From assembly GCA_020073375.1 (NCBI GenBank), contig JAIQFG010000021.1, forward strand, positions 1 through 55,615: a stretch of DNA of 55,615 nt, read 5' to 3'. Made by a program: the position numbers and the translations under genes. This document shows, piece after piece, positions 8,896 to 18,223 of the stretch (position 1 is its first letter; each line of letters starts with the position of its first letter). Origin of the DNA: Terriglobia bacterium (lineage in GTDB: Bacteria > Acidobacteriota > Terriglobia > Acidiferrales > UBA7541). The notes beneath the pieces are model-generated. The model was not told where the DNA came from. It saw nothing but the letters and a program-made list of their open reading frames with translations, and made no database searches.

Positions 8896-9450
8896 TTTGC
8901 CTCCTTCTCTCGCCGTGCGCGATGAGCGCGGAGCCGTCTGGCGATCGAAGCAGATCGGATTTGGCGCGGTCTTCCCCGGCGTGTCATTTGGCCGCGCATT
9001 GCAATTTGAAAGGTCACTCCGGGTGGTTCAGCCCGCCGACACTATACGCTCGCCCGCTCCAGCAAGCAATGGAAGCGTACAGCGTCTTGGCGGCGCCCGC
9101 GGGACACCCAGGACCCGGGACGCATCCCGCATTTTTGTACTGGAACGGGTGGCGCGGTCAAGAAATTTTTGAGAAATTTCGTTTCCTGTAGCGCCCGCCT
9201 TCAGGCGGGCATCTGGGCGAGGGCAAGATGCCAACCTAAAGGTTGGCGCTACATTTTGCTGTTGTGGCGCCGGCGTCCCGCCGGCGAGACGCCGACGCCA
9301 CCAAACCCGCTTTCCCCTGCTGCACCTTGGTAATTGGCCCAATGTTGCGCAGGAAAGCACGCTGTTAGTCTTTAAGGCATCGCAAACCGAGGTCATATGG
9401 ACACGCGGAGACGCGGGTGAGTCTAATGGTTATTCCAGCGAGGAACAGCC
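8896..9450. other. Divergent intergenic region between cytochrome group and glycan operon
   Basis: About 555 bp without a convincing gene. It must hold the promoters for both divergent groups, but I see no clear sigma-70 hexamer pair. The central part is a compound hairpin element (9188-9303). A GAGGA site lies just before the glycosyltransferase start at 9451. Confidence 0.6.
9188..9303. repeat. Compound GTAG/CTAC hairpin element with mixed cores (type C)
   Basis: Two joined units. The first (9188-9252) starts GTAGCGCC and ends GGCGCTAC, but its left hairpin (GCCCGCCTTCAGGCGGGC) differs from its right hairpin (CCAACCTAAAGGTTGG). The second (about 9264-9300) is a GCGCCGGCGTCCCGCCGGCG hairpin followed by a related inverted arm ending GCCGACGCCA. 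It lies between divergent genes. Confidence 0.8.
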
Positions 9451-10233
9451 ATGGGAACCAGCGCCGCAGGGTGGAATCACCCCAAAGTCATCGTGGTCAT
9501 GCCCGCGTACAACGCGGCGAAAACGCTCAAAATCACGTATGAAGCGATCCCTCACCAGACCGTTGACCAGGTCATCCTGGTGGACGACGGCAGCACGGAC
9601 AAGACCCTGGAAATCGCCCGGGAATTGAATCTCACCGCGTTCATGCATACACGCAATTTCGGGTACGGAGCCAACCAGAAGACCTGCTATACGGAAGCCC
9701 TGAAGGAGGGCGCGGACATCGTCGTGATGCTGCACCCCGACTATCAGTATGACCCGACGCTGCTGCCGGAAGTGATCGCGCCGATCAAGGCGGGCGAGGC
9801 CGACATTGTCTTGGGCTCGCGTTTTCTGGCGGGAAACACAGTGGGACAGGGAATGCCATGGTGGAAATTTCTGGGGAATAAATTTCTGACGCAGATGGAA
9901 AACTGGGCGCTGGGATTGAACCTGGCCGAATATCATACCGGGTACCGGGCGTTCAGCCGGCGGGCGCTGGAGGAAATTCCGTTCACGCTGAATTCAGATA
10001 AATTCGTGTTCGATCAGGAAATGCTGGTGCAGGCGACGCACCTTGGATTCAGGATCAAGGAAGTGCCCGTGCCGACGAAATATTTTCCTGAGGCCTCCAG
10101 CGCCAGTTTCGTGGACAGCGTCATTTACGGCACTAGTATTCTTATGCTTTTGGGACGTTTCCTGGCGCACCGGATTTCCCTGGTGCATCTGCGGCAATTC
10201 CAATCCTTCCAATCCCGATACAGGAGAGTGTAG
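9451..10233 (+). CDS. Family 2 glycosyltransferase
   Basis: A 260-residue GT-A fold enzyme. The N-terminal VIVVMPAYNAA and VDDGSTD (44-50) bind the nucleotide sugar, and an acidic stretch near residues 94-100 (PDYQYD) fits the metal-binding position. It is close to the polyprenyl-phosphate sugar or dolichol-phosphate-mannose synthase type. The C-terminal membrane helices of many such enzymes are missing, although the end is mildly hydrophobic. The ATG has a GAGGA site. Its stop overlaps by one base the GTG of the methyltransferase, and the GT39 gene overlaps next. A lipid-linked sugar made here could feed the GT39 enzyme (inference). Confidence 0.9.
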   Translation: MGTSAAGWNHPKVIVVMPAYNAAKTLKITYEAIPHQTVDQVILVDDGSTDKTLEIARELNLTAFMHTRNFGYGANQKTCYTEALKEGADIVVMLHPDYQYDPTLLPEVIAPIKAGEADIVLGSRFLAGNTVGQGMPWWKFLGNKFLTQMENWALGLNLAEYHTGYRAFSRRALEEIPFTLNSDKFVFDQEMLVQATHLGFRIKEVPVPTKYFPEASSASFVDSVIYGTSILMLLGRFLAHRISLVHLRQFQSFQSRYRRV

Positions 10234-11033
10234 TGAGCCTCTCGCAGACGCCGGATACCGCAATGGCGGAGCCTGCTTTGGCGCAGCCCGGCGCCGTGGA
10301 GGACCGCTACGAATTCAAGCCCTTCCGGTACAGCAGCCATTATTGGATTTTGCAGGCGCTGGACTCGGAGAAAGCACCCGTCAAGATCCTGGATGTCGGC
10401 ACGGCCAGCGGCTACCTGGGAAAAATCTGGTCGGCGCGAGGGCATCGGGTAACGGGAATCGAATTTGACGAGGCAACGGCGGAAAAGGCCAAGGGCTACT
10501 ACGACGCATTTGAGATTGCGGACCTTGAAACCTTCGCGTTTCCCTATCGGCGCGAGTTCGACTACATCGTATTTGCCGACGTGCTGGAGCATCTGCGCGA
10601 TCCCGCGGCGGTGCTGCTGCGGTGCCTGCCGGCGCTGAAAGACGGCGGGAAAATTATTATTTCCGTTCCGAACGTGGCGAACTGGATCATTCGCCTCAGC
10701 CTGCTGTTCGGAAAATTCGATTACATGGACCGGGGGATCCTCGACCGCACTCACCTGCGCTTTTTCACGCTGCGAACCGTGAAGGAATTAATGGGCGAAG
10801 TTTCGTGCAAGGTGCTGGACGTGGTCTCCACGCCGCTGCCGTTTCAGCTGGTGCTCCCGTTTACCGCCGGCAAACTTTTTGCGCCGTTTCATGCGGCGCA
10901 CTATGCCCTCACGCGCGCGTGGAAGAGTTTGTTTGCCTACCAGTTCGTGATTACGGCGGCGCCTTCGGGGCCGCGCCGGATGCCAGATTCGGCGGAGGCA
11001 TTTACGGCTGCACCGGAGCTGACAAACCAGTGA
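10233..11033 (+). CDS. Class I SAM-dependent methyltransferase
   Basis: A 266-residue protein of the Methyltransf_23 type. Motif I (KILDVGTASGYLGK) binds S-adenosylmethionine, followed by an acidic loop (GIEFDE) and the FDYIVFADVLEHL segment after strand 4. A post-motif PNVANW is common in methyltransferases of glycan and quinone-like pathways. The GTG start at 10233 overlaps the glycosyltransferase stop, which implies translational coupling. The stop overlaps the next GTG by four bases. The methyl acceptor is unknown; a cell-surface sugar or lipid carrier fits the neighbours. Confidence 0.88.
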   Translation: MSLSQTPDTAMAEPALAQPGAVEDRYEFKPFRYSSHYWILQALDSEKAPVKILDVGTASGYLGKIWSARGHRVTGIEFDEATAEKAKGYYDAFEIADLETFAFPYRREFDYIVFADVLEHLRDPAAVLLRCLPALKDGGKIIISVPNVANWIIRLSLLFGKFDYMDRGILDRTHLRFFTLRTVKELMGEVSCKVLDVVSTPLPFQLVLPFTAGKLFAPFHAAHYALTRAWKSLFAYQFVITAAPSGPRRMPDSAEAFTAAPELTNQ

Positions 11034-12721
11034 GCTCCGGGGTCATTGATCAGATAAAGGCGGAGGCGCGGCGCGAGGAAGCGCCGGTGCGCGCGGCAGT
11101 CTCCGGCGGCGGGATCGATGGCTGGCTGGAGGCTCACCTCAATGCCGTCGCACTTCTGGTGATCGCGGGGGGCCTTGTCGCGCGGATTTTTGCGGCCACC
11201 CGCAGCTATCTGAATCCGGACGAGGCGTTGCACTACCTCATTCTCAATCAGCCATCCGCATTTCAAGCCTACAAGGCCAGCCTGACCAACGCGCATCCCC
11301 CGCTGATTTATCTGGTGGTTTATGCGTGGCATTTTCTGGGGCGGTCGGAACTGATGCTTCGGTTGCCTTCGGTTCTGGCGGGGACGGCGTTTTGCTGGTT
11401 TGCCTTCCGGTGGATCAAGAAAATTTTTGGCAGCGCCGCCGCGCTGATCGGCGTGATTCTGTGCGCGTTTTCCCCGGCGCTGATCGCGCTTTCGGCGGAG
11501 TTGCGAGCGTATGCGCTGCTGCTATTCGGCTGTGGCGGCGCGCTGTATTTTCTGGCGCGGGCAATGGAAGAAAAAGCGGAAGCAAAATCGCTCCGGCAAA
11601 TATTGTGGTTCACCGGCTTTCTGTATCTCGCGATTCTGAGCCACTACTCAGCGGCGTTCTTCACGCTGGCGCTGGGCCTGTATACGCTGGCGCGGATCGC
11701 GGATTCCCGGCTGCCGCGGAAAACGGCCATCGCGTGGGCTGCCGGGCAGGCCGGAGCCGCCGCCATCTACGCGATTCTGTACGTGACGCACATCTCGAAA
11801 ATCAGGTCGAGCATCGTTTCTTGGGGCATGCCGTTTGACGCCTCCTATTTCCACTGGGACGATGGAAATATCCTTGTTTTCACCCGTGACAACACGGTAA
11901 ATGTCTTTTTGTTCGTGTTTGGACAGAGAATTGTAGCCACAAGCATGCTTGTGTTTTTTCTGGCGGGTGTGGCCTGCATTTTTGCGCGCGATATGGCCTT
12001 GGGCGGTGAGGCCGCGGGTTCGCGCCGCCTGGGAATTCTTTTTTTGCTGCCCTTTGCCGCGGTTTGGGGAGCGTCTCTCGCTGGAATCTACCCGTATGTG
12101 GGCAGCCGCCACACCGTGTTCCTCGCTCCGTTTGCAATTGCGGCAGCGAGTTTTCTGATCGCCGCCGTTTCCCGGCAGAAGCTTTGGGCAGGCCTGCTGA
12201 TTGCCGGGGCGCTGATGGCCGCGCCGCGCACCTCGACGAAAATCGTGGAAAGCGGGATGAACGCCGGAAGCGATTCTCTCCCATTGATGACCGGGGCAAT
12301 TCATTTTATGCAGGAGTCGATACCCCGCGGGGGCCTAATTCTGGCGGACTATCAGAGCAGCCTACCCTTGACGTATTACCTTTGCGGCCCGAAAACGGTC
12401 CTGCCCTGGGACACCAATCGCGGGGAGTATTCCCGGTTCGATTGCAATGGATATTCCGTCGATTCTGTTCATGTTTGGAAGCTGAGCCCGGGAAATTTTG
12501 CGCCGCAGTTTGCGCATCTGGCGCATTCCGCCGGGCTGAAGCCTGGAGAAACGGTCTGGGTGTTCCAATCGGGATGGGGGACGAATCTGGGGACGGAACT
12601 TCCGAAGCAGGAGACAAAGTTCCGGTGCCTTGCGCCGAAAAATTTCGGAAAGAATATTTCTGTGACTCCATTTGTTGTCGGGCCGGATTTTGCGGCGTCC
12701 GCGCCGTCGCCTGGCTGCTAG
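11030..12721 (+). CDS. GT39/PMT-like membrane glycosyltransferase
   Basis: The GTG at 11030 overlaps the methyltransferase stop (GTGA), giving about 563 residues; the frame is open further upstream but that part overlaps the methyltransferase and is not used. The protein has about ten membrane segments. The first periplasmic loop carries NPDEALHY with the acidic pair D64-E65 expected for GT-C enzymes. A family of this type transfers sugars from polyprenyl-phosphate donors to lipid or protein acceptors on the outer face of the inner membrane. The last third is a soluble C-terminal region. It is the third gene of the overlapping operon that starts at 9451. Confidence 0.85.
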   Translation: MSSGVIDQIKAEARREEAPVRAAVSGGGIDGWLEAHLNAVALLVIAGGLVARIFAATRSYLNPDEALHYLILNQPSAFQAYKASLTNAHPPLIYLVVYAWHFLGRSELMLRLPSVLAGTAFCWFAFRWIKKIFGSAAALIGVILCAFSPALIALSAELRAYALLLFGCGGALYFLARAMEEKAEAKSLRQILWFTGFLYLAILSHYSAAFFTLALGLYTLARIADSRLPRKTAIAWAAGQAGAAAIYAILYVTHISKIRSSIVSWGMPFDASYFHWDDGNILVFTRDNTVNVFLFVFGQRIVATSMLVFFLAGVACIFARDMALGGEAAGSRRLGILFLLPFAAVWGASLAGIYPYVGSRHTVFLAPFAIAAASFLIAAVSRQKLWAGLLIAGALMAAPRTSTKIVESGMNAGSDSLPLMTGAIHFMQESIPRGGLILADYQSSLPLTYYLCGPKTVLPWDTNRGEYSRFDCNGYSVDSVHVWKLSPGNFAPQFAHLAHSAGLKPGETVWVFQSGWGTNLGTELPKQETKFRCLAPKNFGKNISVTPFVVGPDFAASAPSPGC

Positions 12722-12746
12722 GGCTGGATGCTGAGAATCGCCTCCT

Positions 12747-12825
12747 GGTGGCGCCGGCGTCTCGCCGGCGGTTATCGCACTGACAGCGCAGCAGAAACCT
12801 GCCGGTGGGACTCCGGCGCTACGAA
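12747..12825. repeat. GTAG/CTAC hairpin element, core type C
   Basis: The left arm has GGCGCCGGCGTCTCGCCGGCG; the right arm has GCCGGTGGGACTCCGGCGCTAC. They are imperfect inverted copies. It fills the gap between the convergent ends of the GT39 gene and the small membrane protein at 12886. Confidence 0.8.
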
Positions 12826-12885
12826 ACCGCGGCAATCCACCAGCGGCGCACATTTTGGTACTAACATGGTGGTTGAAAATTGGAT

Positions 12886-13080
12886 TTACACGGCGCCTTG
12901 CTTTTTCCGGCGTGCCAATAGCAACAGAACGATTCCTACCGCCGCGGCAATCCCGCCGCGCACCGCCCAGCGCATCTGCCCGGTCATGAAGCTGCCGGGC
13001 AGTATGTTAATTCCTTGCAGGAACCAGACCGTGCCGACGACTACAAGGAGCGCGCCGGCAATACTCAGCGTGGTTTTCAT
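12886..13080 (-). CDS. Small two-helix membrane protein
   Basis: A 64-residue protein with two membrane segments (about 5-24 and 41-58) and a basic tail (ARRKKQ). The ATG at 13080 is preceded by GGGAGGC. Related short hypothetical proteins of this shape are widespread, but I cannot give a function. It lies 40 bp from the DUF6282 gene on the same strand, probably in its operon. Confidence 0.75.
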   Translation of the reverse strand: MKTTLSIAGALLVVVGTVWFLQGINILPGSFMTGQMRWAVRGGIAAAVGIVLLLLARRKKQGAV

Positions 13081-13120
13081 ATTGCCTCCCTGTCGATGAC
13101 CGGGACTTTCTCCCGCACAA

Positions 13121-14041
13121 TCACTGCAACCCCAGGGCTTTGGCCGGATTGGTTTTGGACATCAGGTCGATGTCCTGCTGCGAAATTCCTTCCTTGCGCA
13201 GCGCCTGAAAAAACATGGCCAGCCCATCGGGATGAACTGGATTTGCCGGCTGGCCAAGATCGCTGGAGAGAATGCAGTATACCGGGCCGATGGCGCGAAT
13301 CGCCTTGGCGAAATCGGGAATATCCACCACGCGGTCGGGGCCGAGCGTGGAGCTGTATACAAATTCGATAAATGCGCCGTCGCGCGCAGCCTCCTGCATT
13401 TGCGGAATCGTCATGCGCACAACCGATGCCATGGCGTGCGTCACAACGATGTGCTGCACTCCCCGCTTGTGAGCCTCACGGACGATCAGGAGCCCGTCCT
13501 GCGGGGAGGAATGGCCGGTTTCGAGTGTCAGTTGATGCTTTGCCACGATGTCGATCACCTGCTCGACTTCCGGAAGCAGATGGCCGTCCTTGGATATGGA
13601 AATGTACGGGCGGTTTTCTTTGCTGACTTTGACCTGGTTTTCGTTGTCGAACGTGGGCATCCAAACGACTTTTCCATAGCCTCCCTTCATCATGGTCATG
13701 CGTTCTACGGCGGCCGGGTTGATTCCGCCGACGGTGAGGTTCAGGTCGATGCCTCCGAAAATTTCTATTCCCGGCACCACTTCGCGGACCACGTAGGCCA
13801 GCGCCGCGGTCGACTCGTAATGATTTTTCAGGACCAGGCCGCGCATGCCTCTTTGCTTGGCCATGCGCGCGAGGTCAATGGCGTCGATCGAGCGCGGCGT
13901 GCTGTCTGGGCCGGAGTGGACGTGGATGTCGATGACGCCGTTCAGGTCCGACTGCGCGTGCGCCGCCACCGAGAAGAGGGCAAGGCAAAATCCGATCCAG
14001 GCCACGCGCCTGGCCGCGCGGTTCCGCAATTTTGTGTTCAT
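13121..14041 (-). CDS. Exported DUF6282 / amidohydrolase-like protein
   Basis: A 306-residue protein. The ATG at 14041 has GGAGAAGG upstream and a Sec signal peptide ending near AHA at 29. The mature part begins with DIHVHSGPD (H40, H42), a metal-binding HxH of the amidohydrolase superfamily, followed by GHSS and THAMAS histidine segments and a late SSDLGQ acidic position. Together these fit a TIM-barrel metal-dependent hydrolase. It follows the MmgE/PrpD gene by 58 bp on the same strand. Both carry export signals, which is unusual for these enzyme folds. The substrate is unknown. Confidence 0.82.
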   Translation of the reverse strand: MNTKLRNRAARRVAWIGFCLALFSVAAHAQSDLNGVIDIHVHSGPDSTPRSIDAIDLARMAKQRGMRGLVLKNHYESTAALAYVVREVVPGIEIFGGIDLNLTVGGINPAAVERMTMMKGGYGKVVWMPTFDNENQVKVSKENRPYISISKDGHLLPEVEQVIDIVAKHQLTLETGHSSPQDGLLIVREAHKRGVQHIVVTHAMASVVRMTIPQMQEAARDGAFIEFVYSSTLGPDRVVDIPDFAKAIRAIGPVYCILSSDLGQPANPVHPDGLAMFFQALRKEGISQQDIDLMSKTNPAKALGLQ

Positions 14042-14099
14042 TGCCTTCTCCTTTTTTCCGGTTGTCCTGCGTACCGCGGTGCGGCGAGCGCTTCCGCGA

Positions 14100-15596
14100 T
14101 CAAACACGTTGCAACAGGGGCCGCAGATCGCGGATATCTTTCACATTGTCCAGCGCGAAAATTTTATCGGTCAGGGACGCGGCGGTCGCGGCGCTCAAGA
14201 CCGGCGCGATCAGGTCGCGCGCCTTGGCGACGACTTCTTCGCGAGACATGGGGTTGGCGACCGAGCCGCGCACGGCCACGACGTGTTCAGCAAGTTTCGC
14301 GCCGTCAGCGAGTGTGATTTCGACGATGGCTTCGCGGCGCGGCATTACTTTTTCCAGTTCCGTGTCGCCGATGAGTTCGACTTTCGCGCGCAGCTTCAGG
14401 ACTTCCGGATCCTTCATGCGCGCCGTGTCATGCGCGGCCTGGAAAGAAACGGTCCTATCGAGCAGCATCACCGCGGCCATGTGCTGCAGGCAGATGTCGG
14501 GCATTTCGCGATTGTTCACGACCTTTGCGGCGGAAGCGGCGATGCGCACGGTCACCTGCCGCACTTGATCCGCATTGAAGGATTGCCGCTTCAACAGATT
14601 TTCCAGCGCGTCCAGCGGCGCCTGGATGGGCGCGCCCACGGTCCACTTCTTGATGTCGGTTTGCGTGACTTCGTAGCGCTCGCCGAGGCGGTCGGCGAGG
14701 CTTTCGGGGCTGGCGCGCAAGGCTTCGGCCTGCAGGAAATTATCGGCCCCGGAAAAAACGTCGTCGACGCCGGTCCAGCCGGATTGCACCAGCAAGGCCG
14801 ATGTTACGCCGCCGCGCGCGGGCATGCCGCCATAGACGAAACCCTTTTCGATGTGTTGCGTGTCGCGCTGCCATGCGGCGATGCCGGAGCATTGCTGGGC
14901 GGTGTAGTCGAGCAGCCAGCGCATTTGTTGCGCGTTGAGGCCCATCACGCAGGCCGCGGCTGCCGCGGCGCCGAAAATTCCGGCAATGCTGTGCGTGCTC
15001 CGATGGCCTTCGCCTTGCAGCGCCGAGCCGCCGAGCGCCGCCACCACGCGCGGGCCGATATCGTAACCGAGCGCCACCGCACGAAGAAATCTTACGCCAT
15101 CGATCGAGAACTGTTCGCCGGCCGCGAGCGCCGCGGGGATCACGGCGGCGCCCGGGTGCGAGCCTGAGGCGCCATGAGCGTCGTCGGTCTCGTCCGAGTG
15201 GGCGAGCACACCGTTGGCCAGAGCGGCCTCGATCGCGCCGCATAGCTGTGTTGAGCAGACGACCGTGGCGATTTTTTCTCCCCCGTAATTGTGGGCAAAG
15301 TTGATTGCCGCACGTCCAGGGGCAAGCTGCGAGCCGGAAATCATGGCGGCGAATGTGTCGAGGATGTGCTGTTTCGTTTTTTCGGTCACTTCGTCCGGCA
15401 GCGGGCGGTTTGCGGCCGCGCTCATGTAGGCGCTGAGTTTGGCGGTCAGCGGGCTAACGTCTTCCGCGGCCATTTCCGGTACACGAGGAAACGCCATGAA
15501 CGCGGCGATCCACCCGGCGCAACGCAAAACGTCCCGCCGCCTCGGATTCGCCCCGGAGTAGATTGCCGGTGGATCCGTGTTTCGATCGCGTTCCAT
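14100..15596 (-). CDS. MmgE/PrpD family protein with Tat-like signal
   Basis: A 498-residue protein; ATG at 15596 with an AAGGA site. The N-terminus has RRRDVLR followed by a hydrophobic stretch, which fits a twin-arginine export signal. The body has the all-helical MmgE/PrpD fold start (an LLA..KQHILDTFAA-like segment), the SDETDDAHG stretch and the SHPGAAV segment that line the active site in 2-methylcitrate dehydratase and cis-aconitate decarboxylase. Family enzymes are normally cytoplasmic, so export is odd. It forms a likely operon with DUF6282 downstream. No other methylcitrate genes are nearby, so I do not call it prpD. Confidence 0.88.
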   Translation of the reverse strand: MERDRNTDPPAIYSGANPRRRDVLRCAGWIAAFMAFPRVPEMAAEDVSPLTAKLSAYMSAAANRPLPDEVTEKTKQHILDTFAAMISGSQLAPGRAAINFAHNYGGEKIATVVCSTQLCGAIEAALANGVLAHSDETDDAHGASGSHPGAAVIPAALAAGEQFSIDGVRFLRAVALGYDIGPRVVAALGGSALQGEGHRSTHSIAGIFGAAAAAACVMGLNAQQMRWLLDYTAQQCSGIAAWQRDTQHIEKGFVYGGMPARGGVTSALLVQSGWTGVDDVFSGADNFLQAEALRASPESLADRLGERYEVTQTDIKKWTVGAPIQAPLDALENLLKRQSFNADQVRQVTVRIAASAAKVVNNREMPDICLQHMAAVMLLDRTVSFQAAHDTARMKDPEVLKLRAKVELIGDTELEKVMPRREAIVEITLADGAKLAEHVVAVRGSVANPMSREEVVAKARDLIAPVLSAATAASLTDKIFALDNVKDIRDLRPLLQRV

Positions 15597-15816
15597 GAAG
15601 AGAATCCTTCCCTAACGCCTGCGGCAGATTCCAGAGTTTTCCGAACGTGGCCGCATTGTAACCGAGAATTCCAGTCAAAGCGCGCCTCGGATTTATGCCC
15701 TGCAAAGGTCCGGCGATTCTCGCACCGGCCCTTCAGGCCTTGCTGGGGTAGTGATAGAGTGTCCACGAATTGATGGTGAGACCGTAAGCCTGATTTGGCA
15801 TTCAGGAAGGAGCGCC

Positions 15817-16314
15817 GTGAGCTATATCGAGAAGCATCTGATCGAGGGAGAGACGATTGTCTACACGACCCGGTTGCACTGGATCGTGCTGCTGGGGCCG
15901 ATCCTTCTGGCGCTATTTCTGGGCCTGCCCGGGCTGCTGTTGGCCGGCTACTATGCGGCGGGGGCGGGCAGCAAGGAACAGAATTCCACTGCGCTTGCCG
16001 CTGCCGGAGCCATTCTCGTCGTGATTGCCATTATTTGCTTTGCCATCGGCTTGGTAAAGAGGAACGCGACGGAAATGACGGTGACCAACCGGCGCATTGT
16101 CGTGAAAGTAGGATTGGCCGCGCGTCGAACGGTGGAGATGCTGCTGTCGAGAGTGGAAAGCATCGGCGTGGAGGAGACCGTGACGGGGCGCGTGCTGGGG
16201 TACGGCACGGTGATTGTGCGCGGCACCGGCGGCACGCCCGAATCGTTTGACACCATCGCGCACCCGCTGGAATTCAGGACGCGCGTTCAGGAGCAGATCG
16301 AGAAGTTGAAATGA
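15817..16314 (+). CDS. Bacterial PH domain (bPH2/DUF304) membrane protein
   Basis: The GTG at 15817 follows GGAAGGAGC and gives 165 residues. Two adjacent membrane helices (about 24-48 and 63-85) are followed by a PH-like domain with TVTNRRIVVKVGL and GYGTVIVRGTGG, the standard pattern. Such proteins are membrane-anchored and of unknown partner. It stands alone and is convergent with adenosine deaminase. Confidence 0.85.
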   Translation: MSYIEKHLIEGETIVYTTRLHWIVLLGPILLALFLGLPGLLLAGYYAAGAGSKEQNSTALAAAGAILVVIAIICFAIGLVKRNATEMTVTNRRIVVKVGLAARRTVEMLLSRVESIGVEETVTGRVLGYGTVIVRGTGGTPESFDTIAHPLEFRTRVQEQIEKLK

Positions 16315-16346
16315 ATAATCATGCTTCGCGGGGCACACATCGTCTT

Positions 16347-16420
16347 GTAGCGCCGGCGTCCCGCCGGCGTTTTTGAATTTTACTGGATTGAAAACAAGGC
16401 CGGCGAGACGCCGGCGCTAC
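16347..16420. repeat. GTAG/CTAC hairpin element, core type C
   Basis: The left end GTAGCGCCGGCGTCCCGCCG and right end ending CGCCGGCGCTAC are inverted copies separated by an AT-rich centre. It sits between convergent genes (PH protein and adenosine deaminase). Confidence 0.85.
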
Positions 16421-16492
16421 GAAAGGCTCGCGGCCTTCGTCGGATTGCTTGCTTGGAGATTCACACGCAAGTCCAGATTTGTGAATTAAGGG

Positions 16493-17485
16493 CTAGTTCT
16501 CCATTTTGCAGTAAGCGCCCTCCAACTCTTTTGCGAGTTTCCGTTTGACTGTATCGTCCACGAAGGCCGCGCGCAGCGCTTCCAGATTACACGAAAGAAA
16601 CTCCCGATTGCGCCAGCCGAAGTAATCGCGCAGTCGCGCGTATTCCTGCGACAGAGAGACATTCGTGATCGTGCGCGCGTCTGTATTGATCCCGAGAGGT
16701 ACACCCGATCTGTAGAGGAAATCGACGGGATGCGCCCCGTAGCTTGCAACCGCGCACGTTTGCACGTTGCTGGACGGGCAAATTTCCAGATGAATGCGCT
16801 GTGCGCGAAGGTGATCCAAAAGGCGTGGATCTTCCATGGTGCGCACTCCGTGTCCGATACGCGAGGGCTGAAAAGCGCGCAGCGTTTCCCAGACGCTCTC
16901 CGCTCCGCGAGCCTCCCCGGCATGGGCGGTGCGATGAAGGCCGTGTTCGATCGCGTGGCGGAACGCCGGCGCATGCGCCTCGATGGCAAAGCCTTTTTCA
17001 TCGCCGGCAAGATCGAGAGCAGCAACGTGGCTTCCTTGAAAGGATTCGACCAGGCGGGCGGTTTCAAGCCCCTGCGCCGTGCTGAAATGGCGCAGTGTGC
17101 AAAGGATCACCCGCGCTTCGATCCCGGTTGAGCGAATGCACGTCTCGGTCGCGCGATCCACTGCCGCCACCACCGCCTCGGACCGCATTCCGCGCGCGGT
17201 ATGCAGCAGGGGCGCGAAGCGGATTTCGGCGTACACCACGCTATCGCGGGCGAGCTGCTCGAACAGATCCTCGACCACGAGCCGCAGGGACTCTTCGTCC
17301 TGCATGAGCTGAAAGCCGCGCGGCGCGCGCGTGAGAAAATCAGCCAGGCTTGTGCATCGCGGCGGCGCGATGAATTCCCGGTCGTATTGCTCGCGTGTGA
17401 TGGAGGGATCGAGCCGGGAAACGGCCGAAAAGCTCAGGGAGCAGTCCAGGTGCAGGTGCAGTTCTACTTTCGGCAGGCGCTCCAT
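16493..17485 (-). CDS. add: Adenosine deaminase family protein
   Basis: A 330-residue protein that starts as the family does (MERLPKVELHLHLD). Metal and catalytic residues are present: H10 and H12, HAGEA at 188-192, GHG at 211-213, and NTDA with D269. It deaminates adenosine (or a related purine or adenine) to inosine, using zinc. The residue pattern does not separate adenosine from adenine deaminases. No ribosome-binding site is obvious. Likely a single-gene unit. Confidence 0.9.
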   Translation of the reverse strand: MERLPKVELHLHLDCSLSFSAVSRLDPSITREQYDREFIAPPRCTSLADFLTRAPRGFQLMQDEESLRLVVEDLFEQLARDSVVYAEIRFAPLLHTARGMRSEAVVAAVDRATETCIRSTGIEARVILCTLRHFSTAQGLETARLVESFQGSHVAALDLAGDEKGFAIEAHAPAFRHAIEHGLHRTAHAGEARGAESVWETLRAFQPSRIGHGVRTMEDPRLLDHLRAQRIHLEICPSSNVQTCAVASYGAHPVDFLYRSGVPLGINTDARTITNVSLSQEYARLRDYFGWRNREFLSCNLEALRAAFVDDTVKRKLAKELEGAYCKMEN

Positions 17486-17606
17486 ATCAGGAATCTTATG
17501 GGAAGCCGGGAGAACAGGGAATCGGAATACGCGCAGGGGTGCATCTTTCCAGCAAAGAGCGCTTTCGTGACGTGCAATTCGCCGTTACGGAGGTGCAGCC
17601 GGGTTT

Positions 17607-17634
17607 GGCGGCGCCGGCGTCCCGCCGACGCTAC
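17607..17634. repeat. Half hairpin element, core type C
   Basis: GGCGCCGGCGTCCCGCCGACGCTAC matches one arm of the type C elements at 12747 and 16347; no second arm is visible. It lies between the adenosine deaminase start and the PilZ gene stop. Confidence 0.65.
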
Positions 17635-17665
17635 AAAAACCTCGCTTCTGCATGAAGTTTGAAAA

Positions 17666-18028
17666 TCAGATGGGACGAGTCACGGCGGGCGGAGCGGGCC
17701 AATCGGCCGGTACAAAATCCACGCCCCAGAAATGCGGCGCGGGGGTAAGAAACTCGACGCCGACCCGCTGGCCTTTTTCTGTGGCATCGCCCAGGAACAC
17801 AATGCGGCATTCCTGCTCTTCCTGCGTAAACGGGTTGGTGAGGACGAGAATGGCGTCCATGTTGAGCGGCTGGTTCAAGTACATCAGGCCGCCGTGGGCG
17901 TTGATGACAATGGTCTCGCAGGCTTCGCGGAAGCGCCGGTTGTCGGAGTTCTTTCCCGCGACCACGACGCGCACACGCATAAAGACGCGGGTGCTTCTCC
18001 GGGCTTTGTTCAGATCTGTTTCGGGCAT
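17666..18028 (-). CDS. PilZ domain protein
   Basis: The ATG at 18028 gives 120 residues (MPETDLNKARRSTR). RRSTR at 10-14 supplies the arginines of the c-di-GMP RxxxR switch, and a later NAHGG resembles the D/NxSxxG part, although the Ser position is altered. A PilZ fold is therefore likely, but binding of c-di-GMP is less certain. Upstream ribosome-binding sequence is weak and the frame is open to 18196. Partners are not evident from neighbours. Confidence 0.72.
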   Translation of the reverse strand: MPETDLNKARRSTRVFMRVRVVVAGKNSDNRRFREACETIVINAHGGLMYLNQPLNMDAILVLTNPFTQEEQECRIVFLGDATEKGQRVGVEFLTPAPHFWGVDFVPADWPAPPAVTRPI

Positions 18029-18223
18029 GGTAAGAACATGCTGCCGCACATTGCCGGAAGCGTCAATCGGGCCGTCACGGGGGTGTTCCCGCTTTGCAAA
18101 CTGCGATCTTCCGCTTCCCGATAGCGCCAGGCACGCGCTTCTTTCCGCATGCCCGCGGAGGCGGAACGCGCTATGATTCGTCGGAATCCCCGACACCGGA
18201 TTTTATCTTTGAAGGAGCGGCTC

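Noticed and set aside
13232..15167. Two long plus-strand open frames (361 and 440 codons)
   Set aside because: They are antisense to the DUF6282 and MmgE/PrpD genes, whose motifs and ribosome-binding sites are clear.
14100..15596. Assignment as prpD (2-methylcitrate dehydratase)
   Set aside because: No prpB or prpC is near and the protein carries an export signal, so only the family name is given.
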